Assembly: GCA_020025395.1 (NCBI GenBank)
Contig: JAHHSE010000095.1
Span: 1 to 5,794 of the forward strand
Direction of reading: 5' to 3'
Source of the DNA: Oscillospiraceae bacterium
GTDB lineage: Bacteria > Bacillota > Clostridia > Oscillospirales > Oscillospiraceae
Length of the DNA stretch: 5,794 nt
Shown here: in pieces, positions 1 to 5,754 of the stretch
Layout of the letters: every line of letters begins with the position of its first letter
Position numbering within the stretch: the stretch's first letter is position 1
Made by a program: the position numbers and the translations under genes
Notes under the pieces: model-generated
What the model was told of the DNA's origin: nothing
The model's input: the letters and a program-made list of their open reading frames with translations, nothing else
Databases searched by the model: none

Positions 1-1620
1 GGCCTTGTCCACCCGGTAGAACCGTTCAAAAATCCGCCCCCGATCCTCTGGAGGAATGCCGATCCCGTTGTCGGCCACCTCCATCCAGACCAGCTCCTTT
101 TTCTCCCCGGCGGTGATTCGGATGGTGCCTCCGTCCGGGGTGTATTTAATGGCGTTGGACACCACATTCATCATGACCTGAAGGACCCGCTCCCGATCCG
201 CCACAATGAGGGGGAGCTGGCCCTCTATGTCCAGGGTCAGGGTGTGGCAGTGCCGATGGGCCTCCAGAAGAACGGCCTTGTAAAGCTCATGGAGGCAATC
301 CCCAAAGGAAAATCGGGTCAGATGGAGGGGACTGCGGCCGGAATCAAAGCGGGAGAGGGTGAGAAGATCCTGAACAATGTGAGTCATACGGTCGCTCTCC
401 CCCAAAATCACCTGGAGAAAATTTTTCTCCGTTTCCAGGGGGATCTCCCCCGCGTTGTCCGACAGGGTCTCCGCATAAGAGCGGATGTTGGTGAGAGGGG
501 TGCGCAGCTCGTGGGAGACATTGGCCACGAATTCCCGGCGCATCTCCTCGGTCTGGCGCTGGGTGGTCACATCGTGGATGAGGACCAGAATACCCCCCAG
601 ACTCTCCTGGTCAAAGGGGGCCAGAAAAAGCTCCAGAATGCGCCCGCCGATCTGACGCTCCCCCTCCAGATACCCCGGAGGGGAGACCGCCAGGACATCC
701 TTTAAGGGAGAAATGTCCCCGAACAGGTCCTGATACCGGTCCTCCGGCCCCAGGAGACGGCCCAGCATCTCCTGGGCGGCAGGGTTGGCGTGGATGACCA
801 TCCCCTCTCCGGAGAAGGCCACCACACCATCGGTCATGCGGAGGAAGAGGGTGTCCAGCTTGTTTCTCTCCCGTTCGGTCTCCAGGATGGTCTCCTGAAG
901 CTGGCGGGCCATATCGTTGAATGTGGTGGTGAGGACCCCGATCTCATCCCTGGCGTCAATTTCGATTTTATCGGAAAAGTCCCCCCGCGCCATCCGTCGG
1001 GCACCGGTGGTGAGACGCTCTATGGGGCCGATCATGGTCTTGGCCAAAAGGAGGGAGAGCAGCACCGAAATGACCAATCCAAAGACCAGAGCCTGTAGAA
1101 TCAAGATCACCAGCTGCCCGTTCAGATCCTGCACGGTGAGCCGATTATCATAAATATAGATGATGTAGTTTTTTTCCCCTCTGGTGATGGGAATGGCGAC
1201 ATCCATATAGGTGGCGGTCACATCGCTCTGTGACCCCACCTCTCCCCTGGTGAGGGCGGTGAGGAGGTTGTTGGTCTTCTTCAGCCGGGGACCGCCCTCC
1301 GGATCGGAGCCGGCCAGATATTTGCCGGTCACTCCGTCCAGGATATAATAGTTGCGGTTGCGGCTGTCCACCCCCAGCTCACCGGTATAGGCGTTTAAGA
1401 CCTTTTGGAGGGCGGCGGCCCCGTCGCTCTCCTGCTCGGTGGGGGTGGTGATGTCATAATATAGATCCTCGCTGGCAAAGACCTCCTGCATCTGACTGTA
1501 AAAATCATTCAGATAGAAGGAGGCCACCGAGTTAATCAGAAAGGATCCCACCACCGTCATCAGGGAGACGATCAGCAGGACCATGATGAGAACCAATTTC
1601 ATGTGCAGGGAACGGAACAA
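1..1620 (-). CDS. Membrane sensor histidine kinase (WalK/PhoR-like), C-terminus cut by window edge
   Basis: This kinase senses a signal outside the membrane, autophosphorylates on histidine and passes phosphate to the regulator encoded just upstream. I translated 540 residues up to the left edge. They show TM1 (about 9-30), an extracytoplasmic sensor region of about 140 residues, TM2 (about 170-193), HAMP (194-246, with IGPIERL), a PAS domain (about 255-358), a HisKA box SHELRTPL with phospho-acceptor H370, N box SNAIKYTP (N489), G1 box DNGIGIP (D517) and F box FERFYRVDK. The G2 box and the last few dozen residues lie outside the window. The start is TTG at 1620: AGGAGG sits 8 bases upstream and an in-frame TGA lies just before it. 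An ATG at 1602 is the alternative but is poorly spaced. The gap to the regulator gene is 37 bases. The architecture resembles WalK/PhoR kinases; the signal cannot be read from the sequence. Confidence 0.95.
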   Translation of the reverse strand, partial: MFRSLHMKLVLIMVLLIVSLMTVVGSFLINSVASFYLNDFYSQMQEVFASEDLYYDITTPTEQESDGAAALQKVLNAYTGELGVDSRNRNYYILDGVTGKYLAGSDPEGGPRLKKTNNLLTALTRGEVGSQSDVTATYMDVAIPITRGEKNYIIYIYDNRLTVQDLNGQLVILILQALVFGLVISVLLSLLLAKTMIGPIERLTTGARRMARGDFSDKIEIDARDEIGVLTTTFNDMARQLQETILETERERNKLDTLFLRMTDGVVAFSGEGMVIHANPAAQEMLGRLLGPEDRYQDLFGDISPLKDVLAVSPPGYLEGERQIGGRILELFLAPFDQESLGGILVLIHDVTTQRQTEEMRREFVANVSHELRTPLTNIRSYAETLSDNAGEIPLETEKNFLQVILGESDRMTHIVQDLLTLSRFDSGRSPLHLTRFSFGDCLHELYKAVLLEAHRHCHTLTLDIEGQLPLIVADRERVLQVMMNVVSNAIKYTPDGGTIRITAGEKKELVWMEVADNGIGIPPEDRGRIFERFYRVDKA

Positions 1621-1628
1621 GAGGAGAG

Positions 1629-1636
1629 CCTCCTTT
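1629..1636 (-). promoter_or_regulatory. Ribosome binding site of the histidine kinase
   Basis: Minus-strand AAAGGAGG, lying 8 bases before the TTG at 1620. It decides the start: the first ATG (1602) would be 26 bases away, and a TGA in the same frame overlaps the 5' edge of this site, so no longer protein is possible. Confidence 0.8.
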
Positions 1637-1657
1637 CAGTGGCGTTTCCGCAGAAGA

Positions 1658-2368
1658 TCATGCGTGGAAGAGATAGCCAAGGCCCCGCCGTGTGACCACA
1701 AACCTGGGGTCCGCCGGGTGATCCTCCACCTTCTCCCTCAAACGGCGGATGGCCACATCCACCGCCCGCACATCTCCCACATAGCCGTCATAGTTCCAGA
1801 CATTCTCCATCAGGGCCTCCCGGGAATAGACCTTTCCGGGGGAGGAGGCCAGGAAGGAGAGAAGCTCGTACTCCCGCTGGGTCAGGTCCAACAGGACCCC
1901 GTCCTTGAGTACGGTGAGCTTCTCCGGATCGATGACAATCCGTCCGAAGTCCATCACGCCCTCCGAGCGGGAATCGGAGGCGGAGTTGAGGGCCTCGATC
2001 ATATGGCTCCGACGGATGTTTGCCTTGACCCGCGCCAAAAGCTCCCGCATGGAGAAGGGCTTGGTGATATAGTCATCCGCCCCCAGCTCCAGACCCAGGA
2101 CCTTGTCGGTCTCCTCCTCCCGCGCGGTGAGCATGATGACCGGGGTGGTCCGCCCCCGGGCCCGGAGGGCCTTACACACATCAAAGCCGTTCATTTGTGG
2201 GAGCATCAGATCCAGGAGGATAAGGTCCGGGTCCTGTTCCAGGGCGAGCTGAAGTCCGCTCTCCCCATCGTAGGCCTCCAAAATGGAGTACCCCTCTCTG
2301 GCGAGGTTAAAATTCAGGATGTCCACAATATTTTTTTCGTCTTCCACAATGAGGACGGTGCTGTTCAT
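1658..2368 (-). CDS. OmpR/PhoB-class DNA-binding response regulator (WalR/VicR-like)
   Basis: This is a cytoplasmic transcription factor activated by aspartyl phosphorylation, most likely by the adjacent kinase. The 236-residue length is typical. The receiver domain (about 4-115) shows the acidic pair E9/D10, phospho-acceptor D53 in LLDLMLP, T81 in MLTAR and K103 in TKPF. The C-terminal winged helix (about 140-235) carries DLTQREYELL, a recognition region with VGDVRAVDVAIRRLREK, and the closing wing VTRRGLGYLF. This strongly resembles the WalR/VicR/PhoP branch. I chose ATG at 2368: GGAGG lies 7 bases upstream inside the end of the Nudix gene, and its A is the last base of the Nudix TGA (TGATG), a layout that favours translational coupling. 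A TTG at 2371 is possible but only 4 bases from the ribosome binding site. Which branch paralogue it is cannot be settled here. Confidence 0.96.
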   Translation of the reverse strand: MNSTVLIVEDEKNIVDILNFNLAREGYSILEAYDGESGLQLALEQDPDLILLDLMLPQMNGFDVCKALRARGRTTPVIMLTAREEETDKVLGLELGADDYITKPFSMRELLARVKANIRRSHMIEALNSASDSRSEGVMDFGRIVIDPEKLTVLKDGVLLDLTQREYELLSFLASSPGKVYSREALMENVWNYDGYVGDVRAVDVAIRRLREKVEDHPADPRFVVTRRGLGYLFHA

Positions 2369-2913
2369 CAAACTTCCTCCCTCCCTTTCATCAGGGCGGC
2401 TTTCAGGACCAGGGCGACGGTCTTGGCATCGGTGAGCTCCCCCCGGAGGACCCGGTTTAAAAGGGTCTCAAAGGGGATTTGGCGGAGGGCCAAAAACTCC
2501 TCCTCGTCGGGATGGCAGACTCCGGGGCGAAGCCCGGTGGCCAGATAGAGGTGAATGACCTCGGTGGAGATACCGGGGGAGACATAGAGCCAGCCCAGAT
2601 CCTCCAGCCGGTCCGGAATGACCCCTGCCTCCTCCTCCAGCTCCCGCAGGGCGGCGGAGCGGGGGTCCTCCCCCGGCTCCAGCTTTCCGGCGGGGACCTC
2701 CAGAAGGGTTCGGTCCACCACATAGCGGAACTGCTCCACCAGAAGGGCCTGACCATCGTCGGTGAGGGGAAGAACGGCCACTCCGCCGGGATGGGAAATC
2801 TTTTCCCGATGGGCTGTCCGCCCATCGGGCAGACGGACGGTATCACAAAAGAGATCCACGATGTCACCATGAAATTCCTGCCGGGAAGTCAGCTTGGTCT
2901 CGGTCAAATCCAT
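2368..2913 (-). CDS. Nudix hydrolase, ADP-ribose pyrophosphatase type
   Basis: This predicted cytoplasmic enzyme hydrolyses a nucleoside diphosphate linked to another moiety, most likely ADP-ribose to AMP and ribose 5-phosphate. The protein is 181 residues. A perfect Nudix box (G-x5-E-x7-REU-x-EE-x-GU) covers G76-V98, with metal-binding glutamates in RELEEEAG. The flanking EVPAGKLEPGE and YVSPGISTE motifs are typical of the NudF/ADP-ribose pyrophosphatase branch, as is the N-terminal HPGGVAVLPL strand region. The ATG at 2913 has AAGGAGG 7 bases upstream. It is the first gene of the leftward operon, 70 or so bases downstream of the predicted transcription start, and its stop overlaps the start of the response regulator. 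The family call is firm. The exact substrate is inferred; other sugar nucleotides are possible. Confidence 0.95.
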   Translation of the reverse strand: MDLTETKLTSRQEFHGDIVDLFCDTVRLPDGRTAHREKISHPGGVAVLPLTDDGQALLVEQFRYVVDRTLLEVPAGKLEPGEDPRSAALRELEEEAGVIPDRLEDLGWLYVSPGISTEVIHLYLATGLRPGVCHPDEEEFLALRQIPFETLLNRVLRGELTDAKTVALVLKAALMKGREEV

Positions 2914-2990
2914 AAAACGGCCTCCTTAGTTTGGGGAGCAGATCACCCGAAGGAAAGAGGGGGATCCGAAGCATCTGTTTCTATTTTAAT

Positions 2991-3019
2991 ATTATACCAC
3001 AGCGGTGAAATTCTGACAA
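2991..3019 (-). promoter_or_regulatory. Sigma-A promoter of the Nudix / two-component operon
   Basis: On the minus strand a -35 box TTGTCA (3019-3014) is separated by exactly 17 bases from a perfect -10 box TATAAT (2996-2991). TGG before the -10 gives the extended TGn form. Transcription should start near 2984, leaving a leader of about 70 bases before the Nudix ATG. It lies in the 156-base divergent gap, so a regulator binding here could affect both directions. No plus-strand promoter of similar quality is visible in the same gap. Confidence 0.85.
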
Positions 3020-3069
3020 GGAAGGGGGAGACAGGGCCAGTCATATGACAGGGGAAAGGAGCGTGTCTC

Positions 3070-3585
3070 ATGACCATTGAACCGATTGGGGTGACCGGTG
3101 TGGCGCTTTACATCAGCCCCGCCGACCTCCGACGAAGAAATCTGGACCCGGAGAACCTCCCGTTTAGGGCGGTTCTGGATCTGGCGAGAGAAGTCTTTTG
3201 GGAGGCCGGAATCACCATCGAAGGCACCATAGAGGTGGAGCGGATTCCCGGGGTAAACGGACTTCTGGTCTTTGCCCGGACCTGTCCCAGGGGGGAGCCC
3301 TGGTATGTCTTCGACAGGCCGGGAGATCTGCTGGGGGCGGCAAGGGCCTTGGGGGATCGGTGGTCGGACGCCCGCCTCACCCTTTGGAGGGGGGCCTATT
3401 GGCTTCGGCCGGAGGGGGGAGATGAACGGGTCCGCTGCTGTCTGTCCGAGTTCGGCAGAAGAGAGCTTCCGCCCTTTGGAGGTGGAAAAGAGGACGGGGA
3501 GGCGGGCGGAATTTTGATTCCGGGGGAGGTGTTTCTCCCTCTGCTCCGCCTTCTTTTGATAAAAGGGGAGAGAAGATTGGATTAG
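3070..3585 (+). CDS. Probable MecA-like Clp adaptor protein (compact form)
   Basis: I do not recognise this 171-residue protein from a single strong motif, but its layout matches MecA adaptors, which bind substrates with the N-terminal domain and the ClpC ATPase with the C-terminal domain. Residues about 1-72 read like the MecA N-domain: an MTIEPIG strand, LYISPADLRRRNLDP, an amphipathic helix ending in FWEAGI, then a strand ending in GLLVFAR. Residues about 77-130 resemble the C-domain: WYVFDRPGDLLGAARAL, LTLWRGAYWL, then CLSEFGRREL, comparable to the FEDVIQLA, YxYxGKYYL and LSEYG blocks of MecA. It is shorter than usual MecA (about 200-220 residues), with almost no linker. The ATG has AAAGGAG 8 bases upstream. 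It faces away from the Nudix operon and precedes smpB by 56 bases. The family call is an inference by eye; a ClpC interaction is not shown. Confidence 0.55.
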   Translation: MTIEPIGVTGVALYISPADLRRRNLDPENLPFRAVLDLAREVFWEAGITIEGTIEVERIPGVNGLLVFARTCPRGEPWYVFDRPGDLLGAARALGDRWSDARLTLWRGAYWLRPEGGDERVRCCLSEFGRRELPPFGGGKEDGEAGGILIPGEVFLPLLRLLLIKGERRLD

Positions 3586-3589
3586 ACTC

Positions 3590-3619
3590 TTGACAGCCAT
3601 GGTATAATAAAATTATACT
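3590..3619 (+). promoter_or_regulatory. Promoter region of smpB (two overlapping candidates)
   Basis: A perfect extended -10, TGG-TATAAT, has its hexamer at 3603-3608; transcription from it would start near 3615 and give a leader of about 27 bases. A consensus -35 TTGACA at 3590-3595 is too close to that box (7 bases) but is 18 bases from a second box, TATACT (3614-3619), whose transcript would start almost at the ribosome binding site. The first reading seems more likely. The region begins 5 bases after the upstream stop codon. Confidence 0.65.
3602..3618. repeat. Perfect inverted repeat over the smpB -10 region
   Basis: GTATAAT (3602-3608) and its reverse complement ATTATAC (3612-3618) are separated by AAA. 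The repeat contains a TATAAT reading on each strand. It may be an operator half-site pair or simply the result of AT-rich promoter sequence; no opposing -35 is seen for the minus strand. Confidence 0.6.
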
Positions 3620-3629
3620 GAAGGGAAGA

Positions 3630-3635
3630 GAGGTG
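3630..3635 (+). promoter_or_regulatory. Ribosome binding site of smpB
   Basis: GAGGTG, a six-base match to the 16S anti-Shine-Dalgarno, lies 6 bases before ATG 3642. The GTG at 3633-3635 is part of this site, which argues against GTG being the start even though it is in frame. Confidence 0.7.
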
Positions 3636-3641
3636 CCCGCC

Positions 3642-4109
3642 ATGGGAAAGGATGCCGTTAAATCGGTTGCCAGCAATCGAAAGGCCTACCACGATTATTT
3701 TGTGGAGGAGAAGTTTGAGGCCGGGATCCAGCTTGCGGGCACCGAAGTGAAATCCATCCGGCAGGGTGCGGTGAATCTGAAGGACTCCTTTGCGGTTGTG
3801 AAGGATGGGGAATTGATGGTTCACGGACTGCACATCAGTCCCTATGAAAAGGGAAATATCTTTAACAAAGATCCCATGCGGCCCCGAAAGCTTTTGATGC
3901 ATAAGAGGGAGATTCTGCGGCTTTTTGCCAAAGTAAAGCAGGACGGTTATGCTCTGGTCCCCCTCTCCCTCTACCTGAAGGGACCCAGAGTGAAGGTGGA
4001 GCTGGGACTTGCCAAGGGCAAAAAGCTCTATGACAAGCGGGAGGCCGCGGCGGCCAGGGATGCCAGGCGGGAGATGGACCGGGCCAGAAAGGACAGGTCC
4101 AGAGCATAA
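3642..4109 (+). CDS. smpB: SsrA-binding protein SmpB
   Basis: SmpB binds the tRNA-like domain of tmRNA and delivers it to stalled ribosomes, where its C-terminal tail occupies the empty mRNA channel. The protein is 155 residues, the normal family length. It shows the OB-fold core motifs HDYFVEEKFEAGIQLAGTEVKSIR, VNLKDSFA and HISPYEKGN, then YALVPLSLYLK and GLAKGKKLYDKRE, and ends in a basic, Arg-rich tail typical of SmpB. The start is placed at ATG 3642, 6 bases after GAGGTG; a GTG at 3633 would add three residues. The cyclophilin gene follows after 14 bases with its ribosome binding site touching this stop codon, so the two are almost certainly co-transcribed. The partner RNA gene, ssrA, is about 600 bases downstream on the same strand. 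Confidence 0.98.
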   Translation: MGKDAVKSVASNRKAYHDYFVEEKFEAGIQLAGTEVKSIRQGAVNLKDSFAVVKDGELMVHGLHISPYEKGNIFNKDPMRPRKLLMHKREILRLFAKVKQDGYALVPLSLYLKGPRVKVELGLAKGKKLYDKREAAAARDARREMDRARKDRSRA

Positions 4110-4123
4110 GGAGGAAATGCAAT

Positions 4124-4648
4124 ATGGCTCAAAACCCCATTGTAACCATCGAGATGGAGGATGGCGGCGTCCTGCGCGCCGAGCTTTATCCAGAGGTGGC
4201 GCCAAACAGCGTGAATAACTTTATCAGCCTAGTGAAGCAGGGCTTTTATGACGGACTGATCTTCCACCGTGTCATCCCCGGATTTATGATCCAGGGGGGC
4301 TGTCCGGACGGGAACGGCATGGGTGGTCCCGGATACTCCATTCAGGGAGAGTTTTCCTCCAATCGGTTTGAGAATGACCTGAAGCACGACCGGGGAGTCC
4401 TCTCCATGGCGCGGGCGATGGACCCTGACTCCGCAGGCAGTCAGTTTTTCATCATGGTGGAGAAGGCCCCTCATCTGGATGGGGACTACGCCGCCTTTGG
4501 CATGGTCACCGAGGGAATGGAGGTGGCGGACCGCATCGTTTCCGCCCCCACCGGCTGGGGAGATAAGCCGAAGGCAGATCAGCGGATGAAGAAAGTCACC
4601 GTGGAAACCTTCGGGGTGGAGTATCCCGAACCGGAAAAAGTTTCCTGA
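4124..4648 (+). CDS. Cyclophilin-type peptidyl-prolyl cis-trans isomerase
   Basis: This enzyme catalyses cis-trans isomerisation of X-Pro bonds during protein folding. The 174-residue protein is a single cyclophilin domain and has no signal peptide or membrane segment, so it should be cytosolic. The active-site block FHRVIPGFMIQGG contains catalytic R49 with F54 and Q57; the second pocket motif GSQFFIM (Q107-F109) and the LDGDYAAFGMV loop (118-128) follow. Tyr-Ala occupies the part of that loop where many cyclophilins carry the drug-contacting Trp or Phe, so cyclosporin sensitivity cannot be assumed. ATG 4124 has GGAGG 9 bases upstream, overlapping the end of smpB. It is co-transcribed with smpB and lies directly before a strong hairpin and ssrA. 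The family is certain; a specific ppi gene name is not. Confidence 0.97.
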   Translation: MAQNPIVTIEMEDGGVLRAELYPEVAPNSVNNFISLVKQGFYDGLIFHRVIPGFMIQGGCPDGNGMGGPGYSIQGEFSSNRFENDLKHDRGVLSMARAMDPDSAGSQFFIMVEKAPHLDGDYAAFGMVTEGMEVADRIVSAPTGWGDKPKADQRMKKVTVETFGVEYPEPEKVS

Positions 4649-4655
4649 AAAGCTC

Positions 4656-4690
4656 CGATTCCCTCCGGCCCCAGAGGCCGGAGGGAATCG
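4656..4690. terminator. Strong hairpin between the isomerase gene and ssrA; terminator or processing site
   Basis: There is a perfect 15-base-pair stem (4656-4670 with 4676-4690) and a CCAGA loop, starting 8 bases after the isomerase stop. No T run follows on the plus strand (AGATCCCAAAAATTG), so it is not a classic Rho-independent terminator for rightward transcripts. Read on the minus strand it is followed by GAGCTTTT, slightly more terminator-like. It ends only 19 bases before the tmRNA 5' end, so it could instead stabilise the mRNA 3' end or mark where tmRNA is processed from a longer transcript. Confidence 0.5.
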
Positions 4691-4709
4691 AGATCCCAAA
4701 AATTGATTT

Positions 4710-5055
4710 GGGGGCGTACCGGTTTCGACGGGGACGCGGAAGCGGGAATAGCGGGCGGATGCGCCTATCATCCTGAAAATGGGCACTTTATAAATTAAAG
4801 AACAACGACAACGTAGTTCTCGCCGCTGCTTGATGCGGCCGTCCTCCCCGGAAGGGCCACGAGCCGGGGGTGGGCGTGACGAAGTGGCGTCCGTGCGTAC
4901 GCAAAGAGTTGCGCGTACCATGAACCATGACTCTACCGAGCTTTTGAGTGTGACGGCACACGCCTGAGCGAGGGAATGTAAAGTACCGTCTGCGCCCGGA
5001 GAGATTCCCGTGAAAGTGTTTTCGGACAGGGGTTCGACTCCCCTCGCCTCCACCA
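4710..5055 (+). ncRNA. ssrA: tmRNA (transfer-messenger RNA, SsrA)
   Basis: tmRNA acts as alanyl-tRNA and then as message on stalled ribosomes, adding a degradation tag. The 346-base gene shows both ends of the tRNA-like domain. The 5' strand GGGGGCG (4710-4716) pairs with CGCCTCC (5045-5051), with a G3-U pair that is the known alanine identity element. A discriminator A and encoded CCA (5052-5055) follow. The T arm has an AGGGG/CCCCT stem and a TTCGACT loop, and the 5' region GTACCGGTTTCGACGGGGAC is the usual conserved tmRNA start. A tag frame lies at about 4798-4833, with the region expected to form pseudoknots on both sides. Gene order smpB-isomerase-ssrA matches its function. I find no convincing promoter in the 20 bases between the upstream hairpin and the 5' end. 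Confidence 0.98.
4798..4833 (+). other. tmRNA tag-peptide reading frame
   Basis: Within ssrA, the frame AAC AAC GAC AAC GTA GTT CTC GCC GCT GCT TGA encodes NNDNVVLAAA; a preceding AAG (4798-4800) may be the resume codon, giving KNNDNVVLAAA. The tagged protein would also carry the tmRNA-charged alanine before it. The hydrophobic small-residue end (LAAA) fits recognition by ClpXP-type proteases. The other two frames give a stop after four threonines or no stop nearby. The exact resume codon cannot be fixed by eye. Confidence 0.75.
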
Positions 5056-5066
5056 AATGGACATTA

Positions 5067-5117
5067 CACAAACACCTACTTTTTTAGCGGCGGCTTTGCC
5101 GTTTTGGTGTGGTTGTG
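5067..5117 (+). terminator. Possible ssrA terminator
   Basis: A short stem, AGCGGC (5086-5091) with GCCGTT (5098-5103), including one G-U pair, runs into a four-T stretch (5102-5105). A T6 tract precedes it (5080-5085). An outer stem may enclose it: CACAAACACC (5067-5076) with GGTGT (5106-5110) and TTGTG (5113-5117), with a two-base bulge. The T run is short and interrupted, so the call is tentative, but it lies just where tmRNA transcription should end. Confidence 0.4.
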
Positions 5118-5119
5118 AT

Positions 5120-5151
5120 ATCAAAAGTGAATTGTCAAACTAAGTGCAACA
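5120..5151 (+). repeat. Terminal inverted repeat of the IS30 element, transposase 3' side
   Basis: Reading inward it begins ATCAAAA, then TTGTCAA, then CTAAGTG and AACA. The same blocks occur in the same order on the opposite strand at 5776-5747. The AATTG-TCAA-GCAACA pattern also resembles the ends of IS30 itself. The last codons of the transposase and its TAG stop lie inside this repeat, and CTAAGTG-CAA-CACTTAG (5140-5156) forms a small perfect palindrome at its inner edge. Confidence 0.6.
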
Positions 5152-5754
5152 CTTAGCGAGCTCAATGTCCCACAGTTCCTGGGAAGAACGAAAACCTAAT
5201 ACCTTACGAGGCCTGGCGTTGATCAACGCCAGGTTTCGTTTTAATGTCTTAGGACTGACTCGAGAGAGGTTTCTGCCCTTAGGATAGAACTCTCGGAGCA
5301 GGCCATTGGAATTTTCATTTGTACCCTTCTGCCAAGCGCAATATGGGTCTGCGAAGTAGACGTCACAGTTTAGCCGTTTCTCAATGTTTGCCCAGTTTGC
5401 AAATTCTGTTCCCCGGTCGCAGGTAATGGTTTTTACCAGCTCAGGCGGAAACTGTGAAAGTGCTGCTACGATGGTATCTTCCATGGTTTTTGCTTTATGA
5501 TCCGGCATCTTAATGTCGATATAAAAGCGGGTTTTCCGCTCGGCCAAGGTCGCAAAGCAAGCCTTGCTCTTTCCTTGTCCGCTTACTACCGTATCTGCTT
5601 CCCAGTGTCCAGCTTCTAACCGGCTGTAAACGGATCTATCCCGTTTTCGAATGGATTTTCCCTTGTTATACTTTCCACGAGTTTCTTTGGCCCCATGGCT
5701 CTTTCCCTTGCGGCGCAGTACTCTTAGGTTTCCGCGTACTAGAACCTGTTCACA
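5140..5754 (-). pseudogene. IS30-family transposase, N-terminally truncated
   Basis: This encodes the DDE transposase that would cut and join the ends of the element. The open frame holds 204 codons before TAG, starting straight after an in-frame TAG at 5757-5755. It contains the family linker (LRVLRRKGK, then KETRGKY) and a complete catalytic domain: D54 in HWEADTV, D113 in TCDRGTEF and E147 in GTNENSNG, with 33 residues between the last two, the IS30 DD(33)E signature. The C-terminal block FYPKGRNL and INARPRKVLGFR are also typical. Full-length relatives are about 320-350 residues, so the N-terminal helix-turn-helix region that binds the inverted repeats is absent. No good start codon or ribosome binding site precedes the frame; the first usable codon is a TTG at 5547, beyond the first catalytic Asp. 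It should be inactive. Confidence 0.88.

Noticed and set aside
244..1153. Plus-strand open frames opposite the kinase
   Set aside because: The minus strand encodes an uninterrupted kinase with all expected motifs through this stretch; these frames are shadows.
2369..2371. TTG start for the response regulator one codon earlier
   Set aside because: Only 4 bases separate it from GGAGG, while ATG 2368 is at 7 bases and overlaps the upstream stop in the common TGATG layout.
1583..2548. Long plus-strand open frame (321 codons) opposite the regulator, kinase start and Nudix gene
   Set aside because: It lies antisense to three clear protein families, has no recognisable domain, and is explained by GC-rich codon bias in the real genes.
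2987..2995. Plus-strand -10-like strings (TAATAT, TATTAT) that could drive the MecA-like gene
   Set aside because: No -35 at suitable spacing; they overlap the complement of the strong minus-strand -10 and are likely by-products of it.
3040..3049. 10-base palindrome GTCATATGAC before the MecA-like gene
   Set aside because: It is too short to separate from chance; it could be an operator but nothing else in the region supports that.
3633..3635. GTG start for smpB
   Set aside because: It forms part of the GAGGTG ribosome binding site that properly serves ATG 3642.
3582..4205. Minus-strand frame of 207 codons opposite smpB
   Set aside because: It is antisense to a certain smpB and has no domain or ribosome binding site support.
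4229..5124. Minus-strand frames running through the isomerase gene and ssrA, with strings like ARGVEPLSENT and RRGESNPCPKT
   Set aside because: These are antisense translations of the tmRNA 3' end, a well known source of false proteins in databases.
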